DNA of 45,301 nt from Candidatus Auribacterota bacterium (GCA_026392035.1 JAPLCX010000030.1:1-45301), one strand, 5' to 3'; numbered from the stretch's first letter, positions 35,053 through 45,240 are shown. Numbers and translations: made by a program. Notes: a model not told the origin generated them from the sequence alone.

Positions 35053-36240
35053 TCACTTGTCAGTCAATGCGGCGATGCCGGGGAGCTCCCTCCCCTCCAG
35101 GAACTCGAGCGAGGCGCCGCCGCCCGTGGAGATATGCGTGATCCTGTCCGCGAGGCCGAATTTGTTAATCGCGGTCACGGAATCTCCGCCGCCGACCACG
35201 CTCACCGCTGTGGAATCCGCAATCTTCCGCGCGATCGCTTCAGTCCCCTTCGCAAACTCGTCGATCTCGAACACGCCCATCGGCCCGTTCCAGAATATCG
35301 TTCTCGCTGCGGCGATCCTCTCTCCGTAAATTGCGATAGTGCGCGGGCCTATATCAACCCCGATCCATCCGTCCCCGATACCGTCTCTCCCGACCAATTT
35401 CGTCTCGCTCCCCCTCTCTACTTTCTTCGCGATGAGGTGGTCAACAGGCAGCATGAGCTCCTTCCGCCGATCGGCGGCCGTGCGCATGAGCGAGGATGCG
35501 AGCGCCAGCCTGTCCATCTCGACGAGCGACGACCCGACTGGAACCCCCTGCGCCTTGAGCAGCGTGTAACTCATCGCTCCGCCGATCAGCACATCGTCGG
35601 CCTTTTCCATCAGCTTCTCGATCACCGCGATTTTCGTGGAGATCTTCGCGCCGCCGAGGATTGCCACGAAGGGGCGTCGGGGATTCGCGAGGAGATCGCC
35701 GAGATGCCTGATCTCGTCCCGCATCAGGTAGCCCGCGGCGGCCTTCGCGATATAGTGCGTCACCCCGACGGTCGAGGCGTGCGCCCGGTGTGCGGTGCCG
35801 AACGCATCGTTCACGTACACATCGCCGAGGGAAGCGAGCGCCTTACTGAAGGCCTCGTCATTCTCCTCTTCCTCCGGGTGGAACCGCACGTTCTCCAGGA
35901 TCGCGATATCGCCCGCCTTCATCCCGCTGACGAATTTCTCGACCTCGGCTCCCACACAATCGCCGAGCTGGGCAACGGGCCTGCCCAGTATCTCGGAGAG
36001 CCGCATGGACACGGGTTTCAAGCTCAGTGACGGGACAACCTTCCCGTCAGGCCTCCCCAGATGAGACATGAGAATCAGCGCGCCGCCGTGCTCCACCACG
36101 TATCGGATTGAGGGAATGCTCGCCCTGATCCGGCTGTCATCGGCGACACGCCCATCCGTGCCCATCGGGACGTTGAAATCAACCCGCATGAGCACCCGCT
36201 TCCCTTTGACGTCTAGATCTTCGATAAAAAGCTTCGGCAT
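35053..36240 (-). CDS. pgk: phosphoglycerate kinase
   Basis: A 395-residue enzyme that makes ATP from 1,3-bisphosphoglycerate. N-terminal RVDFNVPMG, DDSRIRASIPSI and LMSHLGRPDGK form the phosphoglycerate site. AILGGAKISTKIAV and the C-terminal VVGGGDSVTAINKFG and HISTGGGASLEFLEG form the nucleotide side. All are standard, and the length is normal. It follows gap and precedes tpiA on the same strand. Confidence 0.98.
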   Translation of the reverse strand: MPKLFIEDLDVKGKRVLMRVDFNVPMGTDGRVADDSRIRASIPSIRYVVEHGGALILMSHLGRPDGKVVPSLSLKPVSMRLSEILGRPVAQLGDCVGAEVEKFVSGMKAGDIAILENVRFHPEEEENDEAFSKALASLGDVYVNDAFGTAHRAHASTVGVTHYIAKAAAGYLMRDEIRHLGDLLANPRRPFVAILGGAKISTKIAVIEKLMEKADDVLIGGAMSYTLLKAQGVPVGSSLVEMDRLALASSLMRTAADRRKELMLPVDHLIAKKVERGSETKLVGRDGIGDGWIGVDIGPRTIAIYGERIAAARTIFWNGPMGVFEIDEFAKGTEAIARKIADSTAVSVVGGGDSVTAINKFGLADRITHISTGGGASLEFLEGRELPGIAALTDK

Positions 36241-36321
36241 ACCCTCTGAAATCCCAAATCCAAAATCCCAAATCCCAATTTAAAATTTACAATTCACAAT
36301 TTCCAATTTCCAATTCTTGTG
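36241..36321. repeat. low-complexity AAATCCC / AATTTCC repeats between pgk and gap
   Basis: Degenerate tandem copies of AAATCCCAAATCC followed by AATTTACAATTCACAATTTCC. They recur in the rnfB-rnfA gap. Confidence 0.6.
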
Positions 36322-37368
<1,047 letters not shown>

Positions 37369-37380
37369 TCACTGTAGTTA

Positions 37381-37469
37381 TGGTGCGGAAGGGGGGATTT
37401 GAACCCCCATAACCCGTTAGGGTCACAAGGCCCTCAACCTTGCGTGTCTGCCAGTTCCACCACTTCCGC
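37381..37469 (-). tRNA. tRNA-Leu (anticodon GAG)
   Basis: Read on the minus strand: acceptor GCGGAAG pairs with CTTCCGC, then discriminator A and an encoded CCA. The anticodon stem-loop is CAAGG-TTGAGGG-CCTTG, giving anticodon GAG. A long variable arm (GACCCTAACGGGTTAT) marks a class II tRNA, and the T-loop is TTCAAAT. Confidence 0.96.
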
Positions 37470-37579
37470 ACATATTGGGCAGATGGAGACATTCGCAAAT
37501 AATCCACAAGTTTATCTGTAATTTTGCTCCGGCGCCACTATAAAGTGCGCACACGCGGCGCAGGTACCGAGCGGCGCCA

Positions 37580-39346
37580 TCACGACGCCGGGCGCCGCGG
37601 CCCCTCGACCCTGATGTACATATCCGATTTCTCATTCTCATTCCGGGCATACATGGTCTCAAAGAGATGGCCATAGTAAAACGGATCGGGGATATTATTC
37701 ACCGGATAGTCATACACCGGGAAAGAAACCTTCACGTAGTTCCCTTGCTGCAAGAGCCGCCTGAAGACACCGTGTGTCCGGCCATACGCCTTCCGTTCGA
37801 CCAGTATGTCAGGCTGATACCGCAGATCCTCATCGAGGTTCTTGCCGGTGAGGCCGACCGTCACCCTGCAGCCCAGGTAGTACATATACGAGCACTCTTC
37901 ATAATTTGTCGCAACCACAAGCCGCTCCGTGTCTCCCCTATTCTCTTTGATCCATGGGATTATATAATCGAGCGGCCCTTTATATTGATGGGTCAGCTGG
38001 TAGATATATCCTTTGGTATATGCGGATGTGTGATAAAAAACTACCAGGGAGAGTGCTGTTACCACTGTGGCGAGACAGGTTCCCGCCGGCAGCCTCCTGC
38101 CTGTCGGAACCAGCGTATTGACGTACCCGATCACTATGAAAAGATCCGTGATCATCATTGCCGCCATGACCGGCTGGAGCACAATGTAGTATCTCACGAA
38201 GAGGTAACTGGGTATATTCGCGATCAGCAGGCTGTAAATCACAATGAATGAGGTGAGCAAAAATGAAAACTTCTGCATCCTGCTGTTCTCCACACGCCAT
38301 CCGGGATAATCCACGCCGGGGCCGCCCGCTGCCCTCGTATATATCCATCCGATCAGCGCACATATTTTCAATGCGAGGGCCACATAGAGCAATTCCAGCT
38401 CTGAAAAATATTTCACAATCAGCGTGAGATGCGAGAGGTACGTCTCGAAGGTGAAATTGTACATCTGCGCGAGGAGCGCCGAGGTCTTGAAGGTCTCGTA
38501 GAACACGAACAGCGGCGCGAGCAGGGCCGCCGCAACCAGCACCGGAGCCACTGCACCCAGCAACTCCAGGCACCACCTCCGCGGTTCAAACGGCTCCCCT
38601 GATTCACCCGGAGCTCTCGCGAGAATGGTACCCGCAGAATTGACTGCCTGAACAAAGAGGAGCGCCGCGCAAAAAATATAGAAGAGAACAAAGCTCACGT
38701 TGAAGGCGATCACAAGCAGCAGGGTCATGGAGGCAAGATAGCCGCCAAAATGATATTCCCCATGGATGAACCGGCGCGTGCATACGTATAAAAAGCAGGC
38801 GCTCAGTAAGATAACCAAGGAGTAATATCGCGCTTCCCGCATGTGCAGGAGCAGGAATACCGAGCATAGCTCCACACAGGCAAATATGGCGAGGAATATC
38901 CTGTAACGGAGCGGGCTCGGGAAAATGCCCCTCGCCGACAGTGCCAGGACAATCAAACCGATCAATCCGGCGGTAGCAAACGGCACCCGCACCAGAGCTG
39001 TCTGGAGATAGATATCCCGGGTCAGTTTTGCGAGGAGGACGCCGATAGTGGCAAAGTAGTAGTTAGCCCAGCCGATACTTATGTTCGCATCGCATGGTGC
39101 CTTATATCCCACCCACTGCCGCATCAGAGGGAGAAAGATCACGTTTATGCCGTCGTGAACCTTGGGATAGCCATATTGGAGGATTTTTGCCGCGGTCATG
39201 GCCGTCTCTGACTCGTCATTCCAGAGGAGGGGATATGATATGTTCTTATACAGGCTCACGCACAAGAGCAGCGACAGGACGACAATCGCCCTGTTGAGCA
39301 CAGATGCGGCCCAGATGTATCGCGTATCCTCATGGTCAGATCGCAT
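37580..39346 (-). CDS. GT-C-type (GT39/ArnT-like) integral membrane protein
   Basis: A 588-residue protein with about twelve hydrophobic helices and a soluble C-terminal tail. The first extracytoplasmic loop carries LLWNDESETAMTAAKI, an Asp-Glu motif as in GT-C glycosyltransferases that use polyprenyl-phosphate sugars. The following NISYPLL and YPKVHDGINVIFLPL fit this family. Substrate and acceptor are unknown; surface polysaccharide or protein glycosylation is a fair guess. A second protein of the same type is encoded 66 bp upstream, and the pair may be co-transcribed. It ends about 110 bp before tRNA-Leu. Confidence 0.8.
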   Translation of the reverse strand: MRSDHEDTRYIWAASVLNRAIVVLSLLLCVSLYKNISYPLLWNDESETAMTAAKILQYGYPKVHDGINVIFLPLMRQWVGYKAPCDANISIGWANYYFATIGVLLAKLTRDIYLQTALVRVPFATAGLIGLIVLALSARGIFPSPLRYRIFLAIFACVELCSVFLLLHMREARYYSLVILLSACFLYVCTRRFIHGEYHFGGYLASMTLLLVIAFNVSFVLFYIFCAALLFVQAVNSAGTILARAPGESGEPFEPRRWCLELLGAVAPVLVAAALLAPLFVFYETFKTSALLAQMYNFTFETYLSHLTLIVKYFSELELLYVALALKICALIGWIYTRAAGGPGVDYPGWRVENSRMQKFSFLLTSFIVIYSLLIANIPSYLFVRYYIVLQPVMAAMMITDLFIVIGYVNTLVPTGRRLPAGTCLATVVTALSLVVFYHTSAYTKGYIYQLTHQYKGPLDYIIPWIKENRGDTERLVVATNYEECSYMYYLGCRVTVGLTGKNLDEDLRYQPDILVERKAYGRTHGVFRRLLQQGNYVKVSFPVYDYPVNNIPDPFYYGHLFETMYARNENEKSDMYIRVEGPRRPAS

Positions 39347-39412
39347 GCTGAAATCACCATCTCTCAGGCGCGTCGGTAACTGCTGCGCCGTGGGTTGTGT
39401 ACGCCGCTGCCG

Positions 39413-40624
39413 TCACCCGGCCGGGATGAGCCGCCGCTCCTGGAGCAGATACATGCTCACAGGGTCGTAGAGGTTGTGGAGGACAAAAATGTTATAGAAA
39501 AGGATGTAGTCAAACACGCTTATGGCAGCGACGCAGAGGGCACACACGACAATCGCGTGCCGGGGAGTATAGGTCTCCGCGATCCTCTGGATCATCAATA
39601 CGGCAAACAGCCGCAGCGGGGTATCCAGGAGCATTGCATACCGTACGTTCTTTACGAAAAATATCAGGGAAAATAAGTAGCACACACCGAGCACGGAAAA
39701 GTACCGGTCCCCCTCCCTGCGCTGAGGCATGCACATCTGGCTGAAGAAATAGCCTATGGCGAGTATGCACACCCATGGCGAGAGCAATATGAAATCCACG
39801 AGGTAGCTGATCCAGGCGCCCGAACAGTATAGATTCGCATACCTGTTCGCCGCCGGCGAGGTCATGATGATCTGTATAACCTTAAAAACATCCGCCGCGT
39901 TGCCGGAGGCAAGGATGCAGACCCCGAGCGCCAATAAGGGCGGACATACGGTTATCAACAGGATATCGCGCAGGGACACCTGTTGTTTTTTCACGTATTT
40001 CAAGATCCCCAGATAAATAGCGAACACAGGCGCCAGCAATACCAGAACCTCTTTCATGAGAATGGTGATTGCATAAACACCTACGAACAGAGCCCGCCGC
40101 ATCCCGTTCCCCTCATCCACCGCATCGAATAGCAGCCATACGGCCACGATCGCGCACATATTTGCGGGGCCGTCAACGAGTGCGCGCCGCGCCATCGCCA
40201 TGTTGAGAGGGGAAAATGCGATGAGCATGGAAAAAAAGAAGGCGGTGGTCTCGCCGTAATATTTTCTGCAGAAACAATACGAGACGGCGAGCGCGCCGCA
40301 GTAGCAGCAGAGCGACAGCCATGACAGCGCGATATATGAGGGCCCGAACAGGCTTACCCAGGCGCCCGCGAGTGTGATATACGCCACCCTCAGCGGGCTT
40401 GGAAAAATCCAGTGAGCTCTATTATGTACATAGTCGCTGAACATCCCAGGGAATGAGCTGATGCCTTCAGTGCTCATGCGCGTGGCGTAGTTCAGATAGT
40501 AACCCTCGTCAGCGCCTGGTTTGTATGCCACTCGGGGAAGGCTCGAATAGACGAGAAATGCGGCAACGCAAAGGAGTATGAGGAAAAAGCGGCCGTCTAG
40601 GATCGGTCTTGCGTGAGGATTCAT
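39413..40624 (-). CDS. GT-C-type (GT39/ArnT-like) integral membrane protein
   Basis: A 403-residue protein with about nine to ten hydrophobic helices. GADEGYYLNYATRM after the first helix supplies the GT-C Asp-Glu motif, and SPLNMAMARRALVDGPANM resembles the second conserved loop with an acidic residue. It is shorter than the neighbour at 37580-39346 and lacks its large C-terminal tail. The two proteins differ in sequence beyond these motifs, so they are not a recent duplicate. Function is inferred to be sugar transfer at the outer face of the inner membrane. Confidence 0.8.
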   Translation of the reverse strand: MNPHARPILDGRFFLILLCVAAFLVYSSLPRVAYKPGADEGYYLNYATRMSTEGISSFPGMFSDYVHNRAHWIFPSPLRVAYITLAGAWVSLFGPSYIALSWLSLCCYCGALAVSYCFCRKYYGETTAFFFSMLIAFSPLNMAMARRALVDGPANMCAIVAVWLLFDAVDEGNGMRRALFVGVYAITILMKEVLVLLAPVFAIYLGILKYVKKQQVSLRDILLITVCPPLLALGVCILASGNAADVFKVIQIIMTSPAANRYANLYCSGAWISYLVDFILLSPWVCILAIGYFFSQMCMPQRREGDRYFSVLGVCYLFSLIFFVKNVRYAMLLDTPLRLFAVLMIQRIAETYTPRHAIVVCALCVAAISVFDYILFYNIFVLHNLYDPVSMYLLQERRLIPAG

Positions 40625-40723
40625 CGCGGCGCTTCAGTCGATGGGTTGAGCAGGTGCATACCTATCGGATCTCTACGCGCGGCGGCAGATGTGCGGAGAT
40701 CCCGGAATGTAGGGCGCATCGAT

Positions 40724-41386
40724 TCACCTTCTCGGCGCAGAAAGGAGGCCCACGCGCTGCGTCGCCCCTGTTTTCATAGCGGTATTTGTCCTCAGCGCTG
40801 CGGAGGGGAGCGGCATATGGAGCGCCGGGGATGAGGGTTTTGCTTTCAACCGCTCCTTAAATTTCTTCATCGGGAAGTTGTATCCAGGGCACATGGTGTG
40901 TTCCCCCGTGAAATCGCCGTGACCCTTTATGCAACTCAGGGGTATATCATACGTCGCGCGCAGCTTGTTCACCAGGTTGACAAGCGAATCCATCTGTTTC
41001 TTACTCATCGTCTGCCGGTTAAAATTGCCCACGAGGCAGATCCCGATGCCGGATTCATTGAGCCACGGCTGCTTGGCGTGCCCGCCGGGAAGCTGTGCTC
41101 TCCAGCGGTGGCTCTCCTCTACCTCCCCGTCCCCACAACCAGAGGTGCCGTTTCCGATCACGAAATGATAGGCGAGGCCGTTTACCATATGTCTGAGCTT
41201 GCTGTGGTATCGATCCATGATCGCAGCATTCCCCTTACGGGTGGCGCTGTGGTGGATGACGATGTATCTCCAACGGCATGGCTTTTTAGAGGGGGCCGAT
41301 TCCGCTCCATTGGAAAACACCAGCGGAAAAATGGCGATTGCGATCAACAGAACGCTGACACGGTTAGATAGTCTGCGGAGCTGCAT
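40724..41386 (-). CDS. secreted N-acetylmuramoyl-L-alanine amidase (amidase_2/PGRP-like)
   Basis: A 220-residue protein with a signal peptide (VSVLLIAIAIFPLVFSNGAESA) and a zinc amidase domain that cuts the bond between muramic acid and the stem peptide. The zinc ligands are visible as His in YIVIHHSAT, His in KGHGDF and Cys in TMCPGYNFP. NGLAYHFVIGNG and GIGICLVGNFN are also typical. A basic, Ser/Pro-rich tail follows the domain. I start at the ATG at 41386, which gives a standard signal peptide; the frame goes on upstream to 41440. It precedes the two GT-C genes on the same strand. Confidence 0.9.
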   Translation of the reverse strand: MQLRRLSNRVSVLLIAIAIFPLVFSNGAESAPSKKPCRWRYIVIHHSATRKGNAAIMDRYHSKLRHMVNGLAYHFVIGNGTSGCGDGEVEESHRWRAQLPGGHAKQPWLNESGIGICLVGNFNRQTMSKKQMDSLVNLVNKLRATYDIPLSCIKGHGDFTGEHTMCPGYNFPMKKFKERLKAKPSSPALHMPLPSAALRTNTAMKTGATQRVGLLSAPRR

Positions 41387-41591
41387 CGATATAATTGATA
41401 TAGAAACCTCCAACCCCAGGAGCGTATAATAGAATACCATATCACTTCAGGGGTGCAATACATTTTTGCCTGATCCACATCATGAGGGCCTGCGCTCAGT
41501 GCATAACTGTCGCACTCGCAAAGAGCTACTCAACGGGAGCAATTCACAACTTGCCGACAGGTTCTTCCTCTTGCCAGGGAGAGCGGTAACT

Positions 41592-41763
41592 CTCCCGCGG
41601 TAACCCCTCAGTTATGGGTGGTATTACTGTAGGGGCTTGATTTATCAAGCCCGCAGTAAGCCATACGGGTCGGATAAAACTTGTCCTGAGCCTGCCGAAG
41701 GATCCGACCCCTACAGATTGGAGGGTCCGCTCACCACCCAAGACTGAGGCATTACCTCCCGCG
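41592..41763. mobile_element. MITE with 8-bp target site duplication
   Basis: The element 41600-41755 (156 bp) has terminal inverted repeats GTAACCCCTCAGT and ACTGAGGCATTAC (11 of 13 match). It is flanked by exact 8-bp direct repeats CTCCCGCG at 41592-41599 and 41756-41763. Inner sub-terminal arms (TTATGGGTGGT / ACCACCCAAGA; TGTAGGGGC / ACCCCTACA; GGGTCGGAT / ATCCGACCC) make a nested hairpin. A TTGTCCTGAGCCTGCCGAAGG segment forms the apex. It has no coding capacity, so its transposase must act in trans. A diverged copy lies at 3314-3450. Confidence 0.8.
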
Positions 41764-41821
41764 GGAATATCCTGTTGACTGACCAATTCAAACATAGTAT
41801 TCTTAATTAGAGGTAACACTT

Positions 41822-43282
41822 ATGGTAATCCGCCTTGAGCAGGTTCAGCGGCAGACGCAGAAACTCATTCTCTCCCCCCAGATGCAGCAGGCGATCAAAC
41901 TGCTGCTGCTCCCGCTGCCGCTCCTCCAGCAGACCATCCGCCAGGAGATGGCGCAGAATCCGGTCCTTGAAGAAGAACTCCTCCAGGAAGAAGAGCAGGA
42001 AGAGGCCCAGGAGACTGAGCAACAGCAGGAATCGGAAAGAGAGGAAGACTCAAAGCGGGATGAGGCCGGCGAGCTCAACTTCGAGGAGGAATTCAACAGG
42101 CTCCTGAAGATCGACGAAGAGTGGAAGGAATATTTCCGCCAGAGCGGCAGCTACCGCAAGTACTCCGAGGAAGACGAGGAGAAGCGGCGCTTTCTTGAAG
42201 CATCGGTGGTGAAACCGGAGACGCTTCAGGAAAATCTTCTGAACCAGCTTGGACTCGCCCTTCTCACCGATGAGGAGAAGAGGATCTGCGAAGCGCTCAT
42301 CGGGAACATAGACGACAACGGTTACTTCCGAGGCGCCATCGAGGACATTGCCCAGCAGCTCGGGGCTCCCGTGGATGAGGTCGCGCGCATGCTGGCGCTC
42401 ATCCAGACCCTCAGCCCCGTGGGCGTCGGGGCCCGGGATCTCCGCGAGTGCTTGCTCATCCAGCTCAGGCGCCTGGCGAAACAAGACAGCATGGCGTACA
42501 GGATCGTCGAGCAGCATCTTGAGGAGCTCGGCGCGAGGAAATACCGTCAAATCGCGAAAGCACTCAAGGTGTCTCCGCTACAGGTTCAAAAAATAGCCGA
42601 GTTTATCGAGACGCTGGATCCCAAGCCGGGGAGGATCTTCTCGAGCGAGCTCGCCCAGTATAGCACCCCTGATGTCTTTGTCGAAAAAGATGCTGAGGGC
42701 TACAACGTCATCCTCAATGACGACCGCATCCCCCACCTGCGCATCAGCAACCTCTACAAGCAGATGGTCCTGAATCCCGATGCCGACAAGGATACAAAAT
42801 CATACATACGGGAAAAGATCAAGGGGGGGCAATGGCTGCTGCGCAACATCAGGCAGCGCCAGCAGACGATATACAACATCGCCTCGGAAATCGTGAAGAA
42901 GCAGCGGGGATTCTTTGACGAGGGCATTCCCCGCCTCACGCCGCTCACGCTCCAGCAGGTGGCGGATTCTCTGGGCATCCATGAATCAACAGTGAGCCGC
43001 GCAATCGCCGGCAAGTATATCCAAACTCCCCACGGCCTCTTTGACATGAAGTATTTCTTCAGCGCGGGTATCGCGTCGGAGGGCGGCGGGAGTGTCGTGA
43101 CCGGTAATATTAAAACCATGATTCAGCAGATGATCGGCCAGGAAGATCCAAAGAGCCCGCTGAGCGACCAGCAGATAATAGAGAAGCTGAAGGGAAAAGG
43201 GCTCACCCTCGCACGGCGCACGGTCACCAAGTATCGGAAGGAGCTCGGGATCCGCTCATCCAACAAGCGCCGCAAGTTTTAA
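41822..43282 (+). CDS. rpoN: RNA polymerase sigma-54 factor
   Basis: A 486-residue alternative sigma factor that needs AAA+ activators to open promoters. Region I is Gln/Leu-rich (RQTQKLILSPQMQQAIKLLL). Region II is a strongly acidic linker (EEELLQEEEQEEAQETEQQQ). The core-binding domain has NIDDNGYF and QTLSPVGVGARDLRECL. The DNA-binding part has LTLQQVADSLGIHESTVSRA, and the RpoN box ARRTVTKYRK lies near the C-terminus. AGAGGT stands 6 nt before the ATG. It is alone on the + strand between an amidase gene on the other strand and tRNA-Thr. No -24/-12 promoter or sigma-54 activator was identified in the window. Confidence 0.98.
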   Translation: MVIRLEQVQRQTQKLILSPQMQQAIKLLLLPLPLLQQTIRQEMAQNPVLEEELLQEEEQEEAQETEQQQESEREEDSKRDEAGELNFEEEFNRLLKIDEEWKEYFRQSGSYRKYSEEDEEKRRFLEASVVKPETLQENLLNQLGLALLTDEEKRICEALIGNIDDNGYFRGAIEDIAQQLGAPVDEVARMLALIQTLSPVGVGARDLRECLLIQLRRLAKQDSMAYRIVEQHLEELGARKYRQIAKALKVSPLQVQKIAEFIETLDPKPGRIFSSELAQYSTPDVFVEKDAEGYNVILNDDRIPHLRISNLYKQMVLNPDADKDTKSYIREKIKGGQWLLRNIRQRQQTIYNIASEIVKKQRGFFDEGIPRLTPLTLQQVADSLGIHESTVSRAIAGKYIQTPHGLFDMKYFFSAGIASEGGGSVVTGNIKTMIQQMIGQEDPKSPLSDQQIIEKLKGKGLTLARRTVTKYRKELGIRSSNKRRKF

Positions 43283-43295
43283 TTTTCACCACGGA

Positions 43296-43315
43296 CCTGC
43301 CTGCCGGCAGGCAGG
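43296..43315. repeat. 20-bp perfect palindrome (copy 4)
   Basis: CCTGCCTGCCGGCAGGCAGG inside CACCACGGA|GGCACGGAGGACACGG just after rpoN. The insertion point in the host repeat is the same as for the copy at 1707. Confidence 0.88.
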
Positions 43316-43370
43316 GGCACGGAGGACACGGAGAAATAGTAGGAGGTTGTTCAAGCAGCAGGCAGAAACA

Positions 43371-43393
43371 AAGGGAGCCATTTCGGCTCCCTT
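43371..43393. terminator. probable bidirectional terminator between rpoN and tRNA-Thr
   Basis: AAGGGAGCC-ATTTC-GGCTCCCTT, a perfect 9-bp stem with a 5-nt loop, lies between the 3' ends of two converging genes. No strong T-run follows on either side, so termination is likely but not certain. Confidence 0.5.
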
Positions 43394-43426
43394 CCACTTT
43401 CCACTGTTCACTCTTCACTGCAGTAC

Positions 43427-43502
43427 TGGAGCCAGCGATCGGAATTGAACCGATAACCTGCGCATTACGAATGCGCCGCTCTGCCGGTTGAGCTACGCTG
43501 GC
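43427..43502 (-). tRNA. tRNA-Thr (anticodon CGT)
   Basis: Minus strand: acceptor GCCAGCG/CGCTGGC, TA, D-arm GCTC/GAGC, anticodon stem-loop GCGCA-TTCGTAA-TGCGC (anticodon CGT), T-arm ATCGG-TTCAATT-CCGAT, discriminator T and encoded CCA; 76 nt. Its 5' end lies 7 bp from the stop codon of a tyrosine integrase. Confidence 0.96.
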
Positions 43503-43509
43503 TATATGT

Positions 43510-44607
43510 TCACTCGGAAGGAGTTACAGCAAGTGCTCCGGGGACCGAAATGATGCTAGTGTCCATATAGTGTCTATCTTTTCCCACTTTTCGCCCTTCC
43601 AGTACCTCAACCGCTTCCCTCTTGCTCTCCGGTGTAGGATGGGCGTATCTCATTGTTGTCTCTATTGAAGCATGGCCCAGGATTTCCTTCACTACCGGAA
43701 GGCTTACCCCTGCCAGGACCATCTTGGTAGCCACAGTATGCCTTAGATCATGAAAGCGGCATCTTGCAATCCCGGACCGCCTCAGCGCATTATGAAAAGC
43801 CGTCTTCACTGATCCGAAGGATTTACCATTATTGTCGAACACAAATATACCATCTCTCTTGTGCCCATTCAATACCTTACGGACTTCTCCGTTGATAGGT
43901 ATTTGCCGCTGTTTCCCACTCTTGGTCTTTATCACAGTAATATAGCCATGTGGTAGGTTGATCTGCTCCCATGTGAGATTGAGTATCTCCCCGAGCCTCA
44001 TGCCGGTGTTTAGGGCAATTATGACTATATCCCTCAAATGACCGTTGCACGAATCCAGAAGCGCCTTAATCTCCTCATCGGAGAGAATCCGCTGCATGAG
44101 GTTATCTACTTTATAGAACTGGACCTGCCTGGCGGGATTTTTCTCAGCCCTCCCCCACTTGATTGCCATGTTGAACATGTTTTTCAGGCAGGCGAGTTCC
44201 CTGTTCGCGGTGGACATCGGCACATCCCGGGGATCCCTGTCCCTGTACTTGGGCCGCGACAGGATTTCCTGCCGCCTCTGTAACTTGTACTTCTCCACCA
44301 CCTCCGGAGTGACCTGGTCCAGCCGGTAACTGCCCATCACCCTGTTCAGATGCTTAATGATGTCAATGTCTCTTCTCCATGACCGCTTCGTGGCTTTTGA
44401 GTGTTCCAGGTATTGGGTTGAGAATTCTGCAAGCGTGGGACACTTTCGCCGTTTCTTAATCTCAAATCTCCCCTGGAGTATCGCCGCCTTCCGGATGGCA
44501 AGCATCTGCTCAGCCTGTTTCTTACTCGGCCCTATTTTCTGCCGGAACCTTATAAGGTCGCAATAATAATCTATGTACCAGTTACCGTTTTTCTTAAAAA
44601 GCGCCAT
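43510..44607 (-). CDS. tyrosine recombinase / phage-type integrase
   Basis: A 365-residue site-specific recombinase. An N-terminal Arm-binding-like part (MALFKKNGNWYIDYYC) and a SAM-like core-binding domain (FSTQYLEHSKATKRSWRRDI) precede the catalytic domain. The full catalytic set is present: Arg204 (TGMRLGEIL), a Lys near 229-232 (TKSGKQRQIPI), His286 and Arg289 (FHDLRHTVAT), His312 (LGHASIETTMRYAH) and nucleophile Tyr321. A 25-residue tail after the domain ends at a stop just 7 bp before the 5' end of tRNA-Thr. AGGGA precedes the ATG by 8 nt. It probably belongs to an element extending right, beyond the window. Confidence 0.93.
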   Translation of the reverse strand: MALFKKNGNWYIDYYCDLIRFRQKIGPSKKQAEQMLAIRKAAILQGRFEIKKRRKCPTLAEFSTQYLEHSKATKRSWRRDIDIIKHLNRVMGSYRLDQVTPEVVEKYKLQRRQEILSRPKYRDRDPRDVPMSTANRELACLKNMFNMAIKWGRAEKNPARQVQFYKVDNLMQRILSDEEIKALLDSCNGHLRDIVIIALNTGMRLGEILNLTWEQINLPHGYITVIKTKSGKQRQIPINGEVRKVLNGHKRDGIFVFDNNGKSFGSVKTAFHNALRRSGIARCRFHDLRHTVATKMVLAGVSLPVVKEILGHASIETTMRYAHPTPESKREAVEVLEGRKVGKDRHYMDTSIISVPGALAVTPSE

Positions 44608-44665
44608 AAAAATGTCCCTTTAGCATCATAGTGACCAATATGGTCCACATCGCATGGCGACATCA

Positions 44666-44980
44666 CTATTTTGGCTCAATAGGTCGATATGCCCATTCCC
44701 CGTCAACTTGCACTCGTTCAAAAGCTTTGACCCATTCCGATTTGCTTACTGATATGCGCTGACTGAACCATGCAACCATGTTGCTCCCAATCCATCTCAA
44801 CGGTGGCATAGTAGGCAGCTGTTGCTGTGCCTCTTCAATAAGAAGTCTACCTTCAGCATCGCGTAATAAACGAGCGGCAATGCTATGAGAAGAAATATAG
44901 CCTTTGCGGTTACAGCAGGCATGTCGGATAACCCGTGCGATAATAGGAAAGACTATTTCTTGCTTCCAAACAGGAGTCAT
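44666..44980 (-). CDS. hypothetical protein of integrated element
   Basis: A 104-residue, probably soluble protein that I do not recognise. Possible helix-turn-helix or winged-helix features appear in HSIAARLLRDAEGRLLIEEA, and conserved-looking aromatic residues in WIGSNMVAWFSQRIS and GEWAYRP. AGGG lies 8 nt before the ATG at 44980. It is upstream of the integrase gene on the same strand, 58 bp away, so both may belong to the same element. A DNA-binding or restriction-associated role is possible but not supported by a motif I can name. Confidence 0.55.
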   Translation of the reverse strand: MTPVWKQEIVFPIIARVIRHACCNRKGYISSHSIAARLLRDAEGRLLIEEAQQQLPTMPPLRWIGSNMVAWFSQRISVSKSEWVKAFERVQVDGEWAYRPIEPK

Positions 44981-45076
44981 ACAATATCCCTATAAAAAAC
45001 GGCTCATGACACTTTTTTGTGAAGAATTTGCACGGAGTTAGCGAGACTGCATTTATGAAGCCCGACGTATCCTACT

Positions 45077-45121
45077 GGCTGGCTTGAGCTTGAGCCTTCA
45101 AGGGCTCCGCTCAAGCCAGCC
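45077..45121. repeat. 45-bp hairpin, GGCTGGCTTGAGC / GCTCAAGCCAGCC
   Basis: A perfect 13-bp inverted repeat encloses a 19-nt loop that itself contains GAGCC/GGCTC, so the whole forms one long stem. It precedes the cut-off gene at 45241 by about 120 bp and might be an attachment-type or terminator structure. No T-run follows. Confidence 0.55.
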
Positions 45122-45240
45122 GGACAGGTCAAAAAGGTAGTTTCATGCCGAGGAGTGCAAGAAGTAGGTAAAAAAGAAGGCATCAGGTAGTATATCCTCG
45201 CGTTGAAATCCTGCAAGAAATCGACGAGAGGAGCTACCCG

